DNA of 64,000 nt from Saprospiraceae bacterium (GTDB taxonomy: Bacteria > Bacteroidota > Bacteroidia > Chitinophagales > Saprospiraceae). Location: contig BQJU01000038.1 of NCBI GenBank assembly GCA_021604865.1, forward strand, positions 1 to 64,000, in the 5' to 3' direction. The notes below the pieces were generated by a model. That model made no database searches, was not told the origin of the DNA, and saw nothing but the letters and a program-made list of their open reading frames with translations. The number at the start of each line of letters is the position of its first letter. The stretch's first letter is position 1. Both the position numbers and the translations under genes were made by a program. Below are positions 7,011-15,304 of the stretch, one piece after another.

Positions 7011-9888
7011 GGTTGGATTCAACCTCCAATACTTCCACCCAATGTTTAGCCCTACGTTCCGTAAAATGTTCAATTTGATGCCGGCAACTAAATCCATTGG
7101 CAATGATTATTGTATCGGGAGCAGAACTTCGAATCGGTGGAAACAATCCATTTTCTCCTATTTTTTGAGAGATGTCATAATGTTCTTTTTCATAACCGAA
7201 AGAGCCTGCCATTCCGCAACAACCGGAGGGTAATTCTGCTAATTTAACGTCCGGGATTTGATCAAAAATAAACTTCAGATGGGACGTTCCAAATAGTGCC
7301 TTTTGGTGACAATGCCCGTGTAGTAAAATGTTGCTTGCCTTGCTTTTAAAGCTTGCCTTAATTTGTTCGGATTCTATCGCTTCTGCTAAAAAGACTTCAA
7401 GAGGTTGTACATTGTCCTTCAGCTGTTGAGCAAGGTTTTCATCATCCAATAAGTCGGGCAAATCATCCGTCAAGGCCGATGCGCAGCTGGGTTCAAAAAC
7501 CACAATTTTTAAACCGTACTGTAAATATTTTTTTAGATTCAGCACCGTTTTTGTTCCATTGGCTTTTGCTGCTTTCAAAAAGCCATGTGATATTTTAGGC
7601 CGTTGGCAACACCCGGCATCTGCCACTAAGACTTCAAAACCACAAGCATCCAATAATTGGGTAGCGGCAATGCCAATACCCGGTTCATGATAATTCAGAT
7701 AGGTGTCGGCAAATAGAACCACTTTTTGTCTGCCCACTATTTCTGAGGTATAATTTTTTTCAAACCAGCTGGTAAAGGATTGTTTCGCATAAGCGGGTAA
7801 TGACCTTCTTTTATCAAAGCCTACTACCTTTTCAAGTAGAGATTGGACCAACGGATTTTTGACCACTGTATTGGCCAGCGGAGCCAAAAACCCAGAAAGT
7901 TTTGCCGCCATATTCGATGAATCCCGGATGAGTCTGTCCCGCAGAGATACGCCGTGCTGATCATAATGTTTTTGTAAAACTTCACTTTTGAGTTTTGCCA
8001 TATCCACATTGCTGGGGCATTCTGACTTGCAGGCTTTGCAGGAAAGACAAAGATCCAAGGTCTCTTTCAGGCGATCACTTGCGAGGCCTTCCTCATCTAA
8101 TTGACCCGACATGGCCAGGCGTAGCGCATTGGCCCGACCACGGGTGGAATGTTCTTCATCGCGAGTAGCTTTAAAACTGGGACACATGGTGCCGCCCAAC
8201 ATTTTGCGGCATTCACCCACACCGGTACACATGTGTACGGAATTTTCAAAACTCCCATCGGCTCGATATTTATAAATCGTTTCTACCGGCTGGTCTTTGT
8301 ATTGGGTGCCGTACCGCAGATTTTGATCGATCTCCTGTGCGTCAATAATTTTGCCCGGGTTCATCAGATTTTGAGGGTCGAATAACTGTTTGATTTCCTT
8401 TAATGCATTGTAGACCTGATCGCCAAAATACCGCTTGAGGTAATAACTGCGAACCAAACCGTCACCGTGTTCCCCACTCCAGGAACCACCATATTCTTTC
8501 ACCAATTCAAAGGTCTCATCAGCAATGTGTTTAAAGCGTTCAATATCTTCGGCCAAACGCAAATCCAATATAGGGCGAACGTGGATGACCCCAACGCTGG
8601 CATGTGCATACATAGCCGCTTCGGTACCGTGTTTTTTACAAACGTTAAGAACGCGATCGATATATTCCGGTAATACATCAGTGGGAATGCCCGCATCTTC
8701 AATAAAAGGTAGGGGCTTTTTCCCACCTTTTAACCCCAGCATCAAACCCAACCCTTTTTTTCTAATGACCCAAACATCATTGTAGGCTTTACCTTCCGGA
8801 AATAGGGGATAAGCATAACCCATGCCTAACGCTTTCAAACGGTCAATCATTTGTTCGGCCCTCTCCATGACCTCTTCAAGGGTATCACCATAAAACTCGA
8901 CAATCTGGATGGCTTTGGGATAGCCTTCAATAAAATGGCAATGCCTGCGAGTCGTCAAATTTTCCCTGCTTAATTTTACCACCGTTTCATCCAGTATTTC
9001 GATTGCAGAAGGATGAAAAGGCAGCATAGGTTTTACAGCCTGAATCGCTTGCAACAATTCAGAAAAATGAACCACGCAAACAGATTTAAATTTTGGTAAG
9101 GATTCCAGGTTTATCTTTGCTTCCAGAATGGTAGCTAATGTACCTTCGCTTCCACAGATCAACTTGCCGAGGTTCCAGTTTTCTTTCCCGGCAAATTCAT
9201 CCAGATTATACCCCTGAACCCGGCGCATAACTTTCGGGAATCGGGCATGAATTTCCGATTCGTTTTCCTTGATAATCTGACTGAACCGATGATAGATTTC
9301 GCCCTCTATTCCAGGGGTTTTCGCCTTAGCGGCAAATGCATCAGGAGAAAGGTTTTCTAAAAACAACTCAGTACCATCCGATAGAGCGACCTTTAATTCC
9401 AGAACATGATCCACCGTTTTGCCATACAAAATACTCTTGGTCCCCGAAGAGTTATTGCCTATCATACCGCCCACATTCGCCCGGCTTGATGTGGCCGGGT
9501 CTGGTGCGAAATGAAGCCCGTATTGCTTAAGATAAGTGTTTAACTCATCGCGTATTATGCCGGGCTGAACCCTAACCCAACCTTCGGCCTCATTTAATTC
9601 CAATACCTGATTCATGTATTTGGAAAAATCCAGCACCATTGAATGTCCAACTGTTTGCCCGGCAAGACTGGTGCCCCCACCACGAGGAAGAATGGTTGTT
9701 TTATGATCGCCAGCAATTTTTATGGCCGTCAAGACATCCTGATTATCTTTTGGAAGTACAATGGCTACCGGTGTTATCTGGTATACACTCGCATCTGTTG
9801 CATACATACCCAAACTCCCCTTATCCACCAAAACATCCCCCCGGACATTTAGCTTCAAATCGTTTATGAATAGATTGTGATTCATCAT
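6994..9888 (-). CDS. FAD/Fe-S D-2-hydroxyacid dehydrogenase (GlcD/DLD-GlpC fusion type)
   Basis: 964 residues. The N-terminal half is a PCMH-type FAD-binding domain (about 20-210, with the PRGGGTSLAGQ loop) followed by the FAD-oxidase C-terminal domain (about 240-520). It is fused to an iron-sulfur half with two cysteine clusters (CTGVGECRK...CP near 555 and CLSCKACKSECP near 640) and two CCG-type domains (DAGCCQRP and PSGCCGMAGS). This is the architecture of membrane-associated glycolate, D-lactate or D-2-hydroxyglutarate dehydrogenases that feed electrons to quinone. The specific acid cannot be decided from sequence. An alanine-glyoxylate-type aminotransferase lies about 1.7 kb away on the same strand, which would fit glycolate/glyoxylate use, but a repeat-filled gap separates them. 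Confidence 0.85.
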   Translation of the reverse strand: MMNHNLFINDLKLNVRGDVLVDKGSLGMYATDASVYQITPVAIVLPKDNQDVLTAIKIAGDHKTTILPRGGGTSLAGQTVGHSMVLDFSKYMNQVLELNEAEGWVRVQPGIIRDELNTYLKQYGLHFAPDPATSSRANVGGMIGNNSSGTKSILYGKTVDHVLELKVALSDGTELFLENLSPDAFAAKAKTPGIEGEIYHRFSQIIKENESEIHARFPKVMRRVQGYNLDEFAGKENWNLGKLICGSEGTLATILEAKINLESLPKFKSVCVVHFSELLQAIQAVKPMLPFHPSAIEILDETVVKLSRENLTTRRHCHFIEGYPKAIQIVEFYGDTLEEVMERAEQMIDRLKALGMGYAYPLFPEGKAYNDVWVIRKKGLGLMLGLKGGKKPLPFIEDAGIPTDVLPEYIDRVLNVCKKHGTEAAMYAHASVGVIHVRPILDLRLAEDIERFKHIADETFELVKEYGGSWSGEHGDGLVRSYYLKRYFGDQVYNALKEIKQLFDPQNLMNPGKIIDAQEIDQNLRYGTQYKDQPVETIYKYRADGSFENSVHMCTGVGECRKMLGGTMCPSFKATRDEEHSTRGRANALRLAMSGQLDEEGLASDRLKETLDLCLSCKACKSECPSNVDMAKLKSEVLQKHYDQHGVSLRDRLIRDSSNMAAKLSGFLAPLANTVVKNPLVQSLLEKVVGFDKRRSLPAYAKQSFTSWFEKNYTSEIVGRQKVVLFADTYLNYHEPGIGIAATQLLDACGFEVLVADAGCCQRPKISHGFLKAAKANGTKTVLNLKKYLQYGLKIVVFEPSCASALTDDLPDLLDDENLAQQLKDNVQPLEVFLAEAIESEQIKASFKSKASNILLHGHCHQKALFGTSHLKFIFDQIPDVKLAELPSGCCGMAGSFGYEKEHYDISQKIGENGLFPPIRSSAPDTIIIANGFSCRHQIEHFTERRAKHWVEVLEVESNLNPSL

Positions 9889-9981
9889 TTTTTAGATAAT
9901 TGTTCTTTATGTTTTGAGGGCTAAACATTGAGCAAAATAGCTTGTCGTTCCTATGGAACTCATTTGCTCCTCAGCCCATTA

Positions 9982-10000
9982 CCAGGGGCTGACCCCCTGG
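9982..10000. repeat. Short GC-rich hairpin (CCAGGGG / CCCCTGG)
   Basis: An inverted repeat CCAGGGG with loop CTGAC and CCCCTGG lies at the left edge of the gene-free repeat region, followed by TGTCATCCCTACGGGG. It has no T-tract, so it is unlikely to be an intrinsic terminator. It looks like a REP-type palindrome of a different family from the GACCGC palindromes further right. Confidence 0.5.
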
Positions 10001-10328
10001 CAATAAGCTGTCATCCCTACGGGGTTTTTGAACTGGAATGTAATACGAATCATTCTAAATAAAATTTGTGTTCCAACCATAGAGCGCAGCGGTCTGGCTT
10101 ATGACCTCTGACAGCAAAGCGACTTGGTGCGACCACGCTGAGGTCAAGGTTGCTAAATAAATCAATGTGGATGAAACAGTCCACAAAGTATTAGGGTGGA
10201 ATACCTTTTCCACTTGTCCGGTTTTCACCACCATTAGGGACCGCAGCGCGGTCCAAATACGTTAGCACGCCACAACGTTACGGTTTTTCGACTACAGCGT
10301 AGTCGCACTATTCTCCACCACCCCAAAG

Positions 10329-10538
10329 TCAATCAAGAAATTCAAAAAGATATCCTTCATTGAATTCAACATTAGACGCTTTTTTGATTTCTCTCACCAG
10401 ATCTTCGACCAATTCGTGCCCTTTATAATCAAAAAACAGGTGGATATGATCATTTGTGCCATTAACGGCTAAAGAATAATGCTCCCTTTTGTTAATGAAT
10501 GTGCGACCGCGCTGCGGTCGAATCAAAAGACCAACCAT
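10329..10538 (-). pseudogene. IS200/Y1-type transposase fragment (unit 1)
   Basis: A 69-codon open frame whose central part (about residues 17-55) resembles the HUH region of IS200/REP-associated tyrosine transposases: SLAVNGTNDHIHLFF followed by ELVEDLVREIKKAS. The HUH metal-binding motif (HIH) is intact in this copy, but the N-terminal strand and the C-terminal helix with the catalytic tyrosine are absent. The first codons (LIRPQRGRT) are simply a read-through of the GACCGCAGCGCGGTC palindrome. It cannot be an active transposase. The assignment rests on the HUH motif and its surroundings. Confidence 0.65.
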
Positions 10539-10756
10539 TCTGCTAACCTAGTTTGACCACGATGAGGTCAAGGTTGCTAAATAAATCAATGTGGATGAAA
10601 CAGTCCACAAAGTATTAGGGTGGAATACCTTTTCCACTTGTCCGGTTTTCCACCACCATTAGGGACCGCAGCGCGGTCCAAATACGTTAGCACGCCACAA
10701 CGTTACGGTTTTTCGACTACAGCGTAGTCGCACTATTCTCAACCACCCAATTTTCA

Positions 10757-10853
10757 ATCAAAAAACAGGTGGACAGGATCATTTGTGCCATTAACGGCTA
10801 AAGAATGATACCCCCTTTTGTTAATGAATGTGCGACCGCGCTGCGGTCGAATC
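10757..10853 (-). pseudogene. Shorter transposase remnant (unit 2)
   Basis: The middle repeat unit keeps only the part of the transposase fragment around the HUH motif. About 95 bp corresponding to the downstream coding part are deleted. The motif codons are changed as in unit 3 (ATGATC region replaced by AGGATC on the plus strand), so units 2 and 3 share a substitution that unit 1 lacks. Confidence 0.5.
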
Positions 10854-11081
10854 AAAAGACGAACCACTCTGCTAACCTAGTTTGACCACGCTGAGGTCAA
10901 GGTTGCTAAATAAATCAATGTGGATGAAACAGTCCACAAAGTATTAGGGTGGAATACCTTTTCCACTTGTCCGGTTTTTACCACCATTAGGGACCGCAGC
11001 GCGGTCCAAATACGTTAGCACGCCATAACGTTACGGTTTTTCGACTACAGCGTAGTCGCACTATTCTCCACCACCCCAAAG

Positions 11082-11291
11082 TCAATCAAAAAATTCAAAA
11101 AGATATCCTTCATTGAATTCAACATTAGACGCTTTTTTGATTTCTCTCACCAGATCTTCGACCAATTCGTGCCCTTTATAATCAAAAAACAGGTGGACAG
11201 GATCATTTGTGCCATTAACGGCTAAAGAATAATGCCCCCTTATGTTAATGAATGTGCGACCGCGCTGCGGTCGAATCAAAAGACGAACCAT
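11082..11291 (-). pseudogene. IS200/Y1-type transposase fragment (unit 3)
   Basis: This is the same 69-codon fragment as in unit 1 with a few substitutions. The HUH motif reads DPVH instead of DHIH, so the metal-binding pair is lost. It lacks the N-terminus and the catalytic-tyrosine helix of a complete Y1 transposase. It is embedded between the same palindromes as in unit 1 and was evidently copied with the whole unit. Confidence 0.65.
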
Positions 11292-11307
11292 TCTGCTAAC
11301 CTAGTTT

Positions 11308-11372
11308 GACCACGCTGTGGTCGAAAACCGTGGCGTCATCACGAGCTAACATATTTTGACCGCACTGCGGTC
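11308..11372. repeat. Two further GACC...GGTC palindromes
   Basis: After the third tandem unit there are two more palindromes of the same family: GACCACGCTGTGGTC at 11308-11322, where a fourth unit would begin, and GACCGCACTGCGGTC at 11358-11372. They extend the REP-like cluster. No coding potential is seen here. Confidence 0.6.
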
Positions 11373-11497
11373 CATGAGCCGGTGCTAAAATCTGGCTACC
11401 AGAAGATATGTTCCAACCATAAAACACAACCATCTGACCTCTAACAGCGCAGCGATTTCAAGTCTGACAGCAAAGCGATCTGACTCCTGACCTCTGA

Positions 11498-11566
11498 CCC
11501 CTGACAGCGCAGCGACCTGACCCCTGACAGCGCAGCGACCTGACCCCTAGCAGCGCAGCGACCTGC
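11498..11566. repeat. 23-bp tandem repeat, three copies
   Basis: Three consecutive copies of a 23-base unit, CCCCTGACAGCGCAGCGACC plus TGA, lie at 11498, 11521 and 11544, the last slightly changed. Looser versions (CTGACAGCAAAGCGAT) precede it from 11440. The array ends 12 bases before the stop codon of the aminotransferase gene, so it forms that gene's 3' flank. Confidence 0.75.
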
Positions 11567-11577
11567 CCCCTGCCTCC

Positions 11578-12693
11578 TTACAAAATTCCCCTCAACGCCG
11601 ACACCAACATATTCACATGATTAGCCGAAGAACTTTCCCCCATCAAACCAATGCGCCATAGTTTACCGGCAAATTTTCCGAGTCCACCGCCTACTTCGAT
11701 ATTGTATTCTTTCAAGAGCTGACTGCGGACAACTGCTTCATCCATACCTTCCGGAACTTTAACTGCATTCAGCATGGGTAATCGAAAACCTTCTTTTACC
11801 AAAAATTCAAACCCAAGAGCTTCTAATTCTGTTTTTAGCAATTCGTGGTTTTTACGGTGACGGACAAACCGATTTTCCAGGCCTTCCTCTAGCACCAATT
11901 GGTAAGCCTCACGTAAGGCAAACATGGCAGAAACGGGAGCGGTATGGTGATACGCTCTTTTGGCACCCGCCCAGTAATTTTTCACCAGAGAAAGATCTAA
12001 AAACCAGCTTTGCACTTTGGTCTTTCGATTTTCCAGGGCTTCGATGGCCGCAGCGCTAAAAGATACGGGCGACAAACCCGGAGGAGCACTCAAGCACTTC
12101 TGTGTACCGGAATAAATGGCATCAATGCCCCAGTCGTCTACCCTCAAATCGGTGCCACAATAGGAGGTTACGGCATCCACCACAAACAAAGCCCCTGCAT
12201 CGTGAGTCATTTTGCTGATTTGCTCCAACGGTTGTAAAACACCGGTAGAGGTTTCTGCATGAACGATGGCTACCATTTTGGGGTTGTCAACTTTTTCTAA
12301 GGCTGCTTTAACCTGTTGTGGGTCTATAGCCTCTCCCCAAGGTGCCTCTACTTTGGTCACTTTTGCACCACAGCGTTCAGCAATATCAGCCATACGTCCA
12401 CCAAAAACACCGTGAATACAAATGACAGCTTCATCTCCTGGCTCCAGGAGGTTGACCAGGCAGGTTTCCATACCCGCGCTTCCCGGTGCTGAGACAACAA
12501 AAGTGAGGTAGTTTTCCGTTTGCAAAGTTTGCTGCACCATGTATTTAATATCATCCATGGTTTCTACAAACTCGGGATCAAGGTGGCCAATTAAGGGTGT
12601 AGCCATGGCCTTTAAAACTCTGGGATGTACCTCACTGGGCCCCGGACCCATCAGAACTCTTTTACTGGTGTTGAGTGGTTTTTTATAATTCAT
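11578..12693 (-). CDS. Alanine-glyoxylate / serine-pyruvate-type aminotransferase
   Basis: 371 residues, the usual length for class V PLP aminotransferases of the AGT/SPT/PucG group. Visible features are the N-terminal GPGPSEVHPRV segment, the VDAVTSYCG stretch with the PLP-ring aspartate (D173), and the Schiff-base lysine K199 in SGTQKCLSAPPG. It transfers an amino group between small amino acids and glyoxylate or pyruvate; the exact pair is not decidable. It is the last gene of the minus-strand sialic-acid arm, 29 bases after the sialidase. Pyruvate released by the lyase in that arm could be a substrate, but this is inference. Confidence 0.82.
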   Translation of the reverse strand: MNYKKPLNTSKRVLMGPGPSEVHPRVLKAMATPLIGHLDPEFVETMDDIKYMVQQTLQTENYLTFVVSAPGSAGMETCLVNLLEPGDEAVICIHGVFGGRMADIAERCGAKVTKVEAPWGEAIDPQQVKAALEKVDNPKMVAIVHAETSTGVLQPLEQISKMTHDAGALFVVDAVTSYCGTDLRVDDWGIDAIYSGTQKCLSAPPGLSPVSFSAAAIEALENRKTKVQSWFLDLSLVKNYWAGAKRAYHHTAPVSAMFALREAYQLVLEEGLENRFVRHRKNHELLKTELEALGFEFLVKEGFRLPMLNAVKVPEGMDEAVVRSQLLKEYNIEVGGGLGKFAGKLWRIGLMGESSSANHVNMLVSALRGIL

Positions 12694-12722
12694 TTATTTA
12701 GTAGATTTTTACCCGGAAATTA

Positions 12723-14357
12723 TCATTTTTTTAATACCGAAAGTTGTATTTTTTGAAAAATCAGATCCGCCTGACTGCCTTCATACAAAATGCCGATGGT
12801 ATTTTCATCAATACTGGTCATACAGGAATAACCTCTGCCACGGCCTTCATCAATTAAGGTATGATCTTTTTCTGGCCAGGTCATGCCTTCATCCTCACTA
12901 ATTTTGATGGTCATATTTTTACGGGTATATTGATCAAAAGGGTTGGAAAATAAAAGTAAATCCTGTCCCTTTGAGGTGTGTTTGATCAAGCTTGCCATAC
13001 AAACAGGTTCAGGAAGTGCTTTGAAAGAAGTTTCATGCTCTGTCCAGGTTTTTCCTAAATCAGTAGTAATTGCAACTGAACGTGCCCCTGTGCCAGTTCT
13101 GCCGTCAGGTCCACTCCCCCGATTATCCCGCATATTGAGCATCAGGGAGCCATCTGCTAATTCTACGACCTGGGCTTCCGTGGTATTTGATTTGGCACCC
13201 GTACCGATATGCCAGGTTTTGCCATGATCTTTGCTGTAAATAAGTGTAGAATGAGGCATTTCTTCCTCATCCTTATATTGTGCGGGAAAAACCAGTGTGC
13301 CGTCCTTCATCGTAATGCCTTTTCCTGGGCCTTGTAAAAGCAGGTGCCATTTCGGGTCTTTAATTTGAGGCGTAATATTTATCGGTGGAGACCAGGTGAG
13401 GCCATCATCTTCACTTTTGACCAGCACAAATTGACTCGTTTCCTCTGGTTTCATGCCTTGTTTTGATGCAAACCAATTTCTTTTACCCGGCTGACCATGC
13501 GCCCAGACAGCTGCGACCCAAATAGTATTGGTTTGACGATCTACCAAGACGGATGGATCACCTATACCGTTTTGATCTTGTGGTAAGCCGCCCCATTCAC
13601 CCATATCCATGATGATTTCCATCTTTGTCCAGGTTTGGCCGCCATCAGTACTGCGATTCATGCCAATATCTACATCTTCCTGCAAATCCACACTGCTATT
13701 GTAACGAATATCGTAAACAGCAATGAGTGTGCCGTTATTCGTAGTAGCCAAGCCAGGAATTCGGTAAGTATCGACACCATCATCATTGTGTTGTCGCAGG
13801 GCATGGCCTAGCCTTTTTATGGTAGATTTTTCGGGAGGAGAGAGGGCTATTGATTTCCCATTGATAGTGGCTTCCGTGCTTACACAGGCGACTTTGTTAA
13901 GAATATCTGCAGTTTCATTTAAGGTAAGGGATATCCAAAAATAATTATCGCCATTTACCAGCGATTGCTTACCAGAAATGGATAACATTTCCGAAATTTC
14001 TGTAGTTTCTCCAAAAAGACTTTTATTAGAGAAATCGGATTTATTGGCATTGTAAAAAACGCTCACAGCCGAGATATCCTTTAGTTCACTCGTCCCTGTT
14101 AAGTCTATTTTAAAGGTGGTTATATCTGTTGCAGCGGTAACTGCTGAGGTTTGAACATTTATTTGGAAAACCGGATTGTTATCTTTTCCGATTAGCACTG
14201 GGTATTCCGGAGAATAGGTTTTTATTACTTGGTCTGCTGAATGCTCCACTGTTGTATTTGCATCATCGGAATGATTGCTGTGGACCATTTGGGTTTTATT
14301 ATTACAACTTCCTAATAATACCATCAAACAGGTGAAAATAGCAAAGGTATATCTCAT
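12723..14357 (-). CDS. nanH: Exo-alpha-sialidase, lipoprotein
   Basis: 544 residues with a lipoprotein signal (LLGSC18). An N-terminal beta domain (about 50-185) precedes the six-bladed propeller catalytic domain. The GH33 hallmark YRIP is at 198-201 (arginine-triad residue R199), followed by YDIR. Five Asp-boxes are visible (STDGGQTW, SEDDGLTW, SKDHGKTW, TTDLGKTW, SEDEGMTW). The domain order and length match Bacteroides NanH-type sialidases. As a probable surface or periplasmic lipoprotein it releases terminal sialic acid from glycans for the lyase and transporter encoded upstream in the same operon. A repeat element of about 230 bp separates it from the preceding esterase gene. Confidence 0.93.
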   Translation of the reverse strand: MRYTFAIFTCLMVLLGSCNNKTQMVHSNHSDDANTTVEHSADQVIKTYSPEYPVLIGKDNNPVFQINVQTSAVTAATDITTFKIDLTGTSELKDISAVSVFYNANKSDFSNKSLFGETTEISEMLSISGKQSLVNGDNYFWISLTLNETADILNKVACVSTEATINGKSIALSPPEKSTIKRLGHALRQHNDDGVDTYRIPGLATTNNGTLIAVYDIRYNSSVDLQEDVDIGMNRSTDGGQTWTKMEIIMDMGEWGGLPQDQNGIGDPSVLVDRQTNTIWVAAVWAHGQPGKRNWFASKQGMKPEETSQFVLVKSEDDGLTWSPPINITPQIKDPKWHLLLQGPGKGITMKDGTLVFPAQYKDEEEMPHSTLIYSKDHGKTWHIGTGAKSNTTEAQVVELADGSLMLNMRDNRGSGPDGRTGTGARSVAITTDLGKTWTEHETSFKALPEPVCMASLIKHTSKGQDLLLFSNPFDQYTRKNMTIKISEDEGMTWPEKDHTLIDEGRGRGYSCMTSIDENTIGILYEGSQADLIFQKIQLSVLKK

Positions 14358-14410
14358 GATTTTTGTTTTTGTAGTAATTGAGGAATCAGATTAGTTCAAA
14401 AAGGATTAAG

Positions 14411-14640
14411 AGCTTCATGTTTGGAGGCCAACCATACGCTTGCGCTGAAGCTTTCTCCGGGCGTCTGCGCCTTGCTTCGCCGTAGCTTCGCGAAGGCAGA
14501 GTAGGAGCATTGGCTGCATAGGATCAGTTTTTTAATGATACTTTCCCGACCTAGCGGGTTCCCTTCGGCGGGACAGGCTGTTACTTTTCTTGTCCGCTTC
14601 GGCTGAGCCGAGACGCTACAAAAGCCAACTTCCAACGAAG
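14411..14640. repeat. Dispersed MITE-like repeat, copy A
   Basis: It begins with CATGTTTGGAGGCCAACCAT (14416) and ends with CTACAAAAGCCAACTTCCAA, which is the reverse complement of the TTTGGAGGTGGGCTTTTGTAG end seen at 44383. The interior shares CTTGCTTCGCCGTAGCTTCG and AGGCAGAGTAGGAGCATTGG with copies at 33561 and 44377. It fills the gap between sialidase and esterase genes, and its end supplies the last codons and stop of the esterase gene. No transposase is encoded. Confidence 0.75.
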
Positions 14641-15293
14641 CGCTGAATCTCTGCAACCCATAATGAATATCCAGCTCCATTTAGATGTAAACCGTCATTT
14701 GTATAAGCGGAATCGAGTTTGCCGTCTTCATTGGCGAAGGCTTGGTGCAAATCAATATAGGTGACCTGTTTTCCAGCCATTTTTTGTAGAGCAACATTAA
14801 CAGTTAATACTGCTTCGGTTTTGTTAACATGTTTATCGAACTTTCCAAAACTATCATTTACGGGAAGCAGGCTTTGAATAAAAATTTCTGTTTTAGGTGA
14901 GGCTTCCCGGATGTGTTGAATGATGTCGTGGATGTTTTTAATGACCTTTCCTGTCGTTACCCCACGTGCCAGATCATTGATGCCGATCATTAGAAATACT
15001 TTCCGGGGATGTGATTCAGTCACCTCTTCCAGTCGGTCCAATACCCCTTGAGTTACATCGCCGCTGATGCCTCTATTCTTGATTTTTTTGTTGCCAAATA
15101 CTTCCGACCATTCGCATCCATCAGTGATGCTATCACCTAAAAAAATAATTTCTTTTTTAGTATTAGGCATCTGCTCAAAATGGGATTTCTTTTGATAATA
15201 ATAGGTAGAATGCATAGGTGCTTGTCCAGCTAGATGAATGCTGGAAAATATAAAAATGAAAAGCCCAATAAGTGAGATCGAATATTTTCGCAT
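14616..15293 (-). CDS. SGNH/GDSL-family esterase, exported
   Basis: 225 residues with a signal peptide (to about residue 23, LAGQ). SGNH block I is GDSITDG (S55 nucleophile), block III GINDLARG, and block V DGLHLNGAGY near the C-terminus with the Asp-x-x-His pair. The family removes acyl or acetyl groups. In this operon with sialidase and lyase, a sialate O-acetylesterase role or another carbohydrate deacetylation is plausible but inferred. The last 8-10 residues (RFVGSWLL) and the stop codon lie inside the end of dispersed repeat copy A, so the original C-terminus may have been replaced. Confidence 0.82.
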   Translation of the reverse strand: MRKYSISLIGLFIFIFSSIHLAGQAPMHSTYYYQKKSHFEQMPNTKKEIIFLGDSITDGCEWSEVFGNKKIKNRGISGDVTQGVLDRLEEVTESHPRKVFLMIGINDLARGVTTGKVIKNIHDIIQHIREASPKTEIFIQSLLPVNDSFGKFDKHVNKTEAVLTVNVALQKMAGKQVTYIDLHQAFANEDGKLDSAYTNDGLHLNGAGYSLWVAEIQRFVGSWLL

Positions 15294-15304
15294 AATAATT
15301 TTGG

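Larger units (their letters stand above)
10131..11307. repeat. Tandem triplication of a 424-bp palindrome-rich unit
   Basis: Three head-to-tail units start at 10131, 10555 and 10884, each with GACCACG(C/A)TGAGGTCAAG. Units 1 and 3 are 424 bp and almost identical. Unit 2 is 329 bp because about 95 bp are missing around 10741-10760. Each unit contains hairpins of one sequence theme: GACCGCAGCGCGGTC, CGACTACAGCGTAGTCG and GACCGCGCTGCGGTC. Units 1 and 3 also carry a fragment of an IS200/Y1-type transposase. The stretch 9889-11577 holds no intact gene. The arrangement suggests REP-like elements mobilised by a Y1 transposase and then duplicated in tandem. Confidence 0.85.

Noticed and set aside
10131-11307. 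Possible CRISPR array from evenly recurring palindromes
   Set aside because: Repeat units are hundreds of bases long and nearly identical throughout. There are no short unique spacers and no cas genes nearby.
14396-14680. Small minus-strand open frame in the sialidase-esterase gap
   Set aside because: It lies entirely within dispersed repeat copy A and shows no protein-like features. Similar frames at 33565-33816 and 44261-44509 arise from copies B and C.
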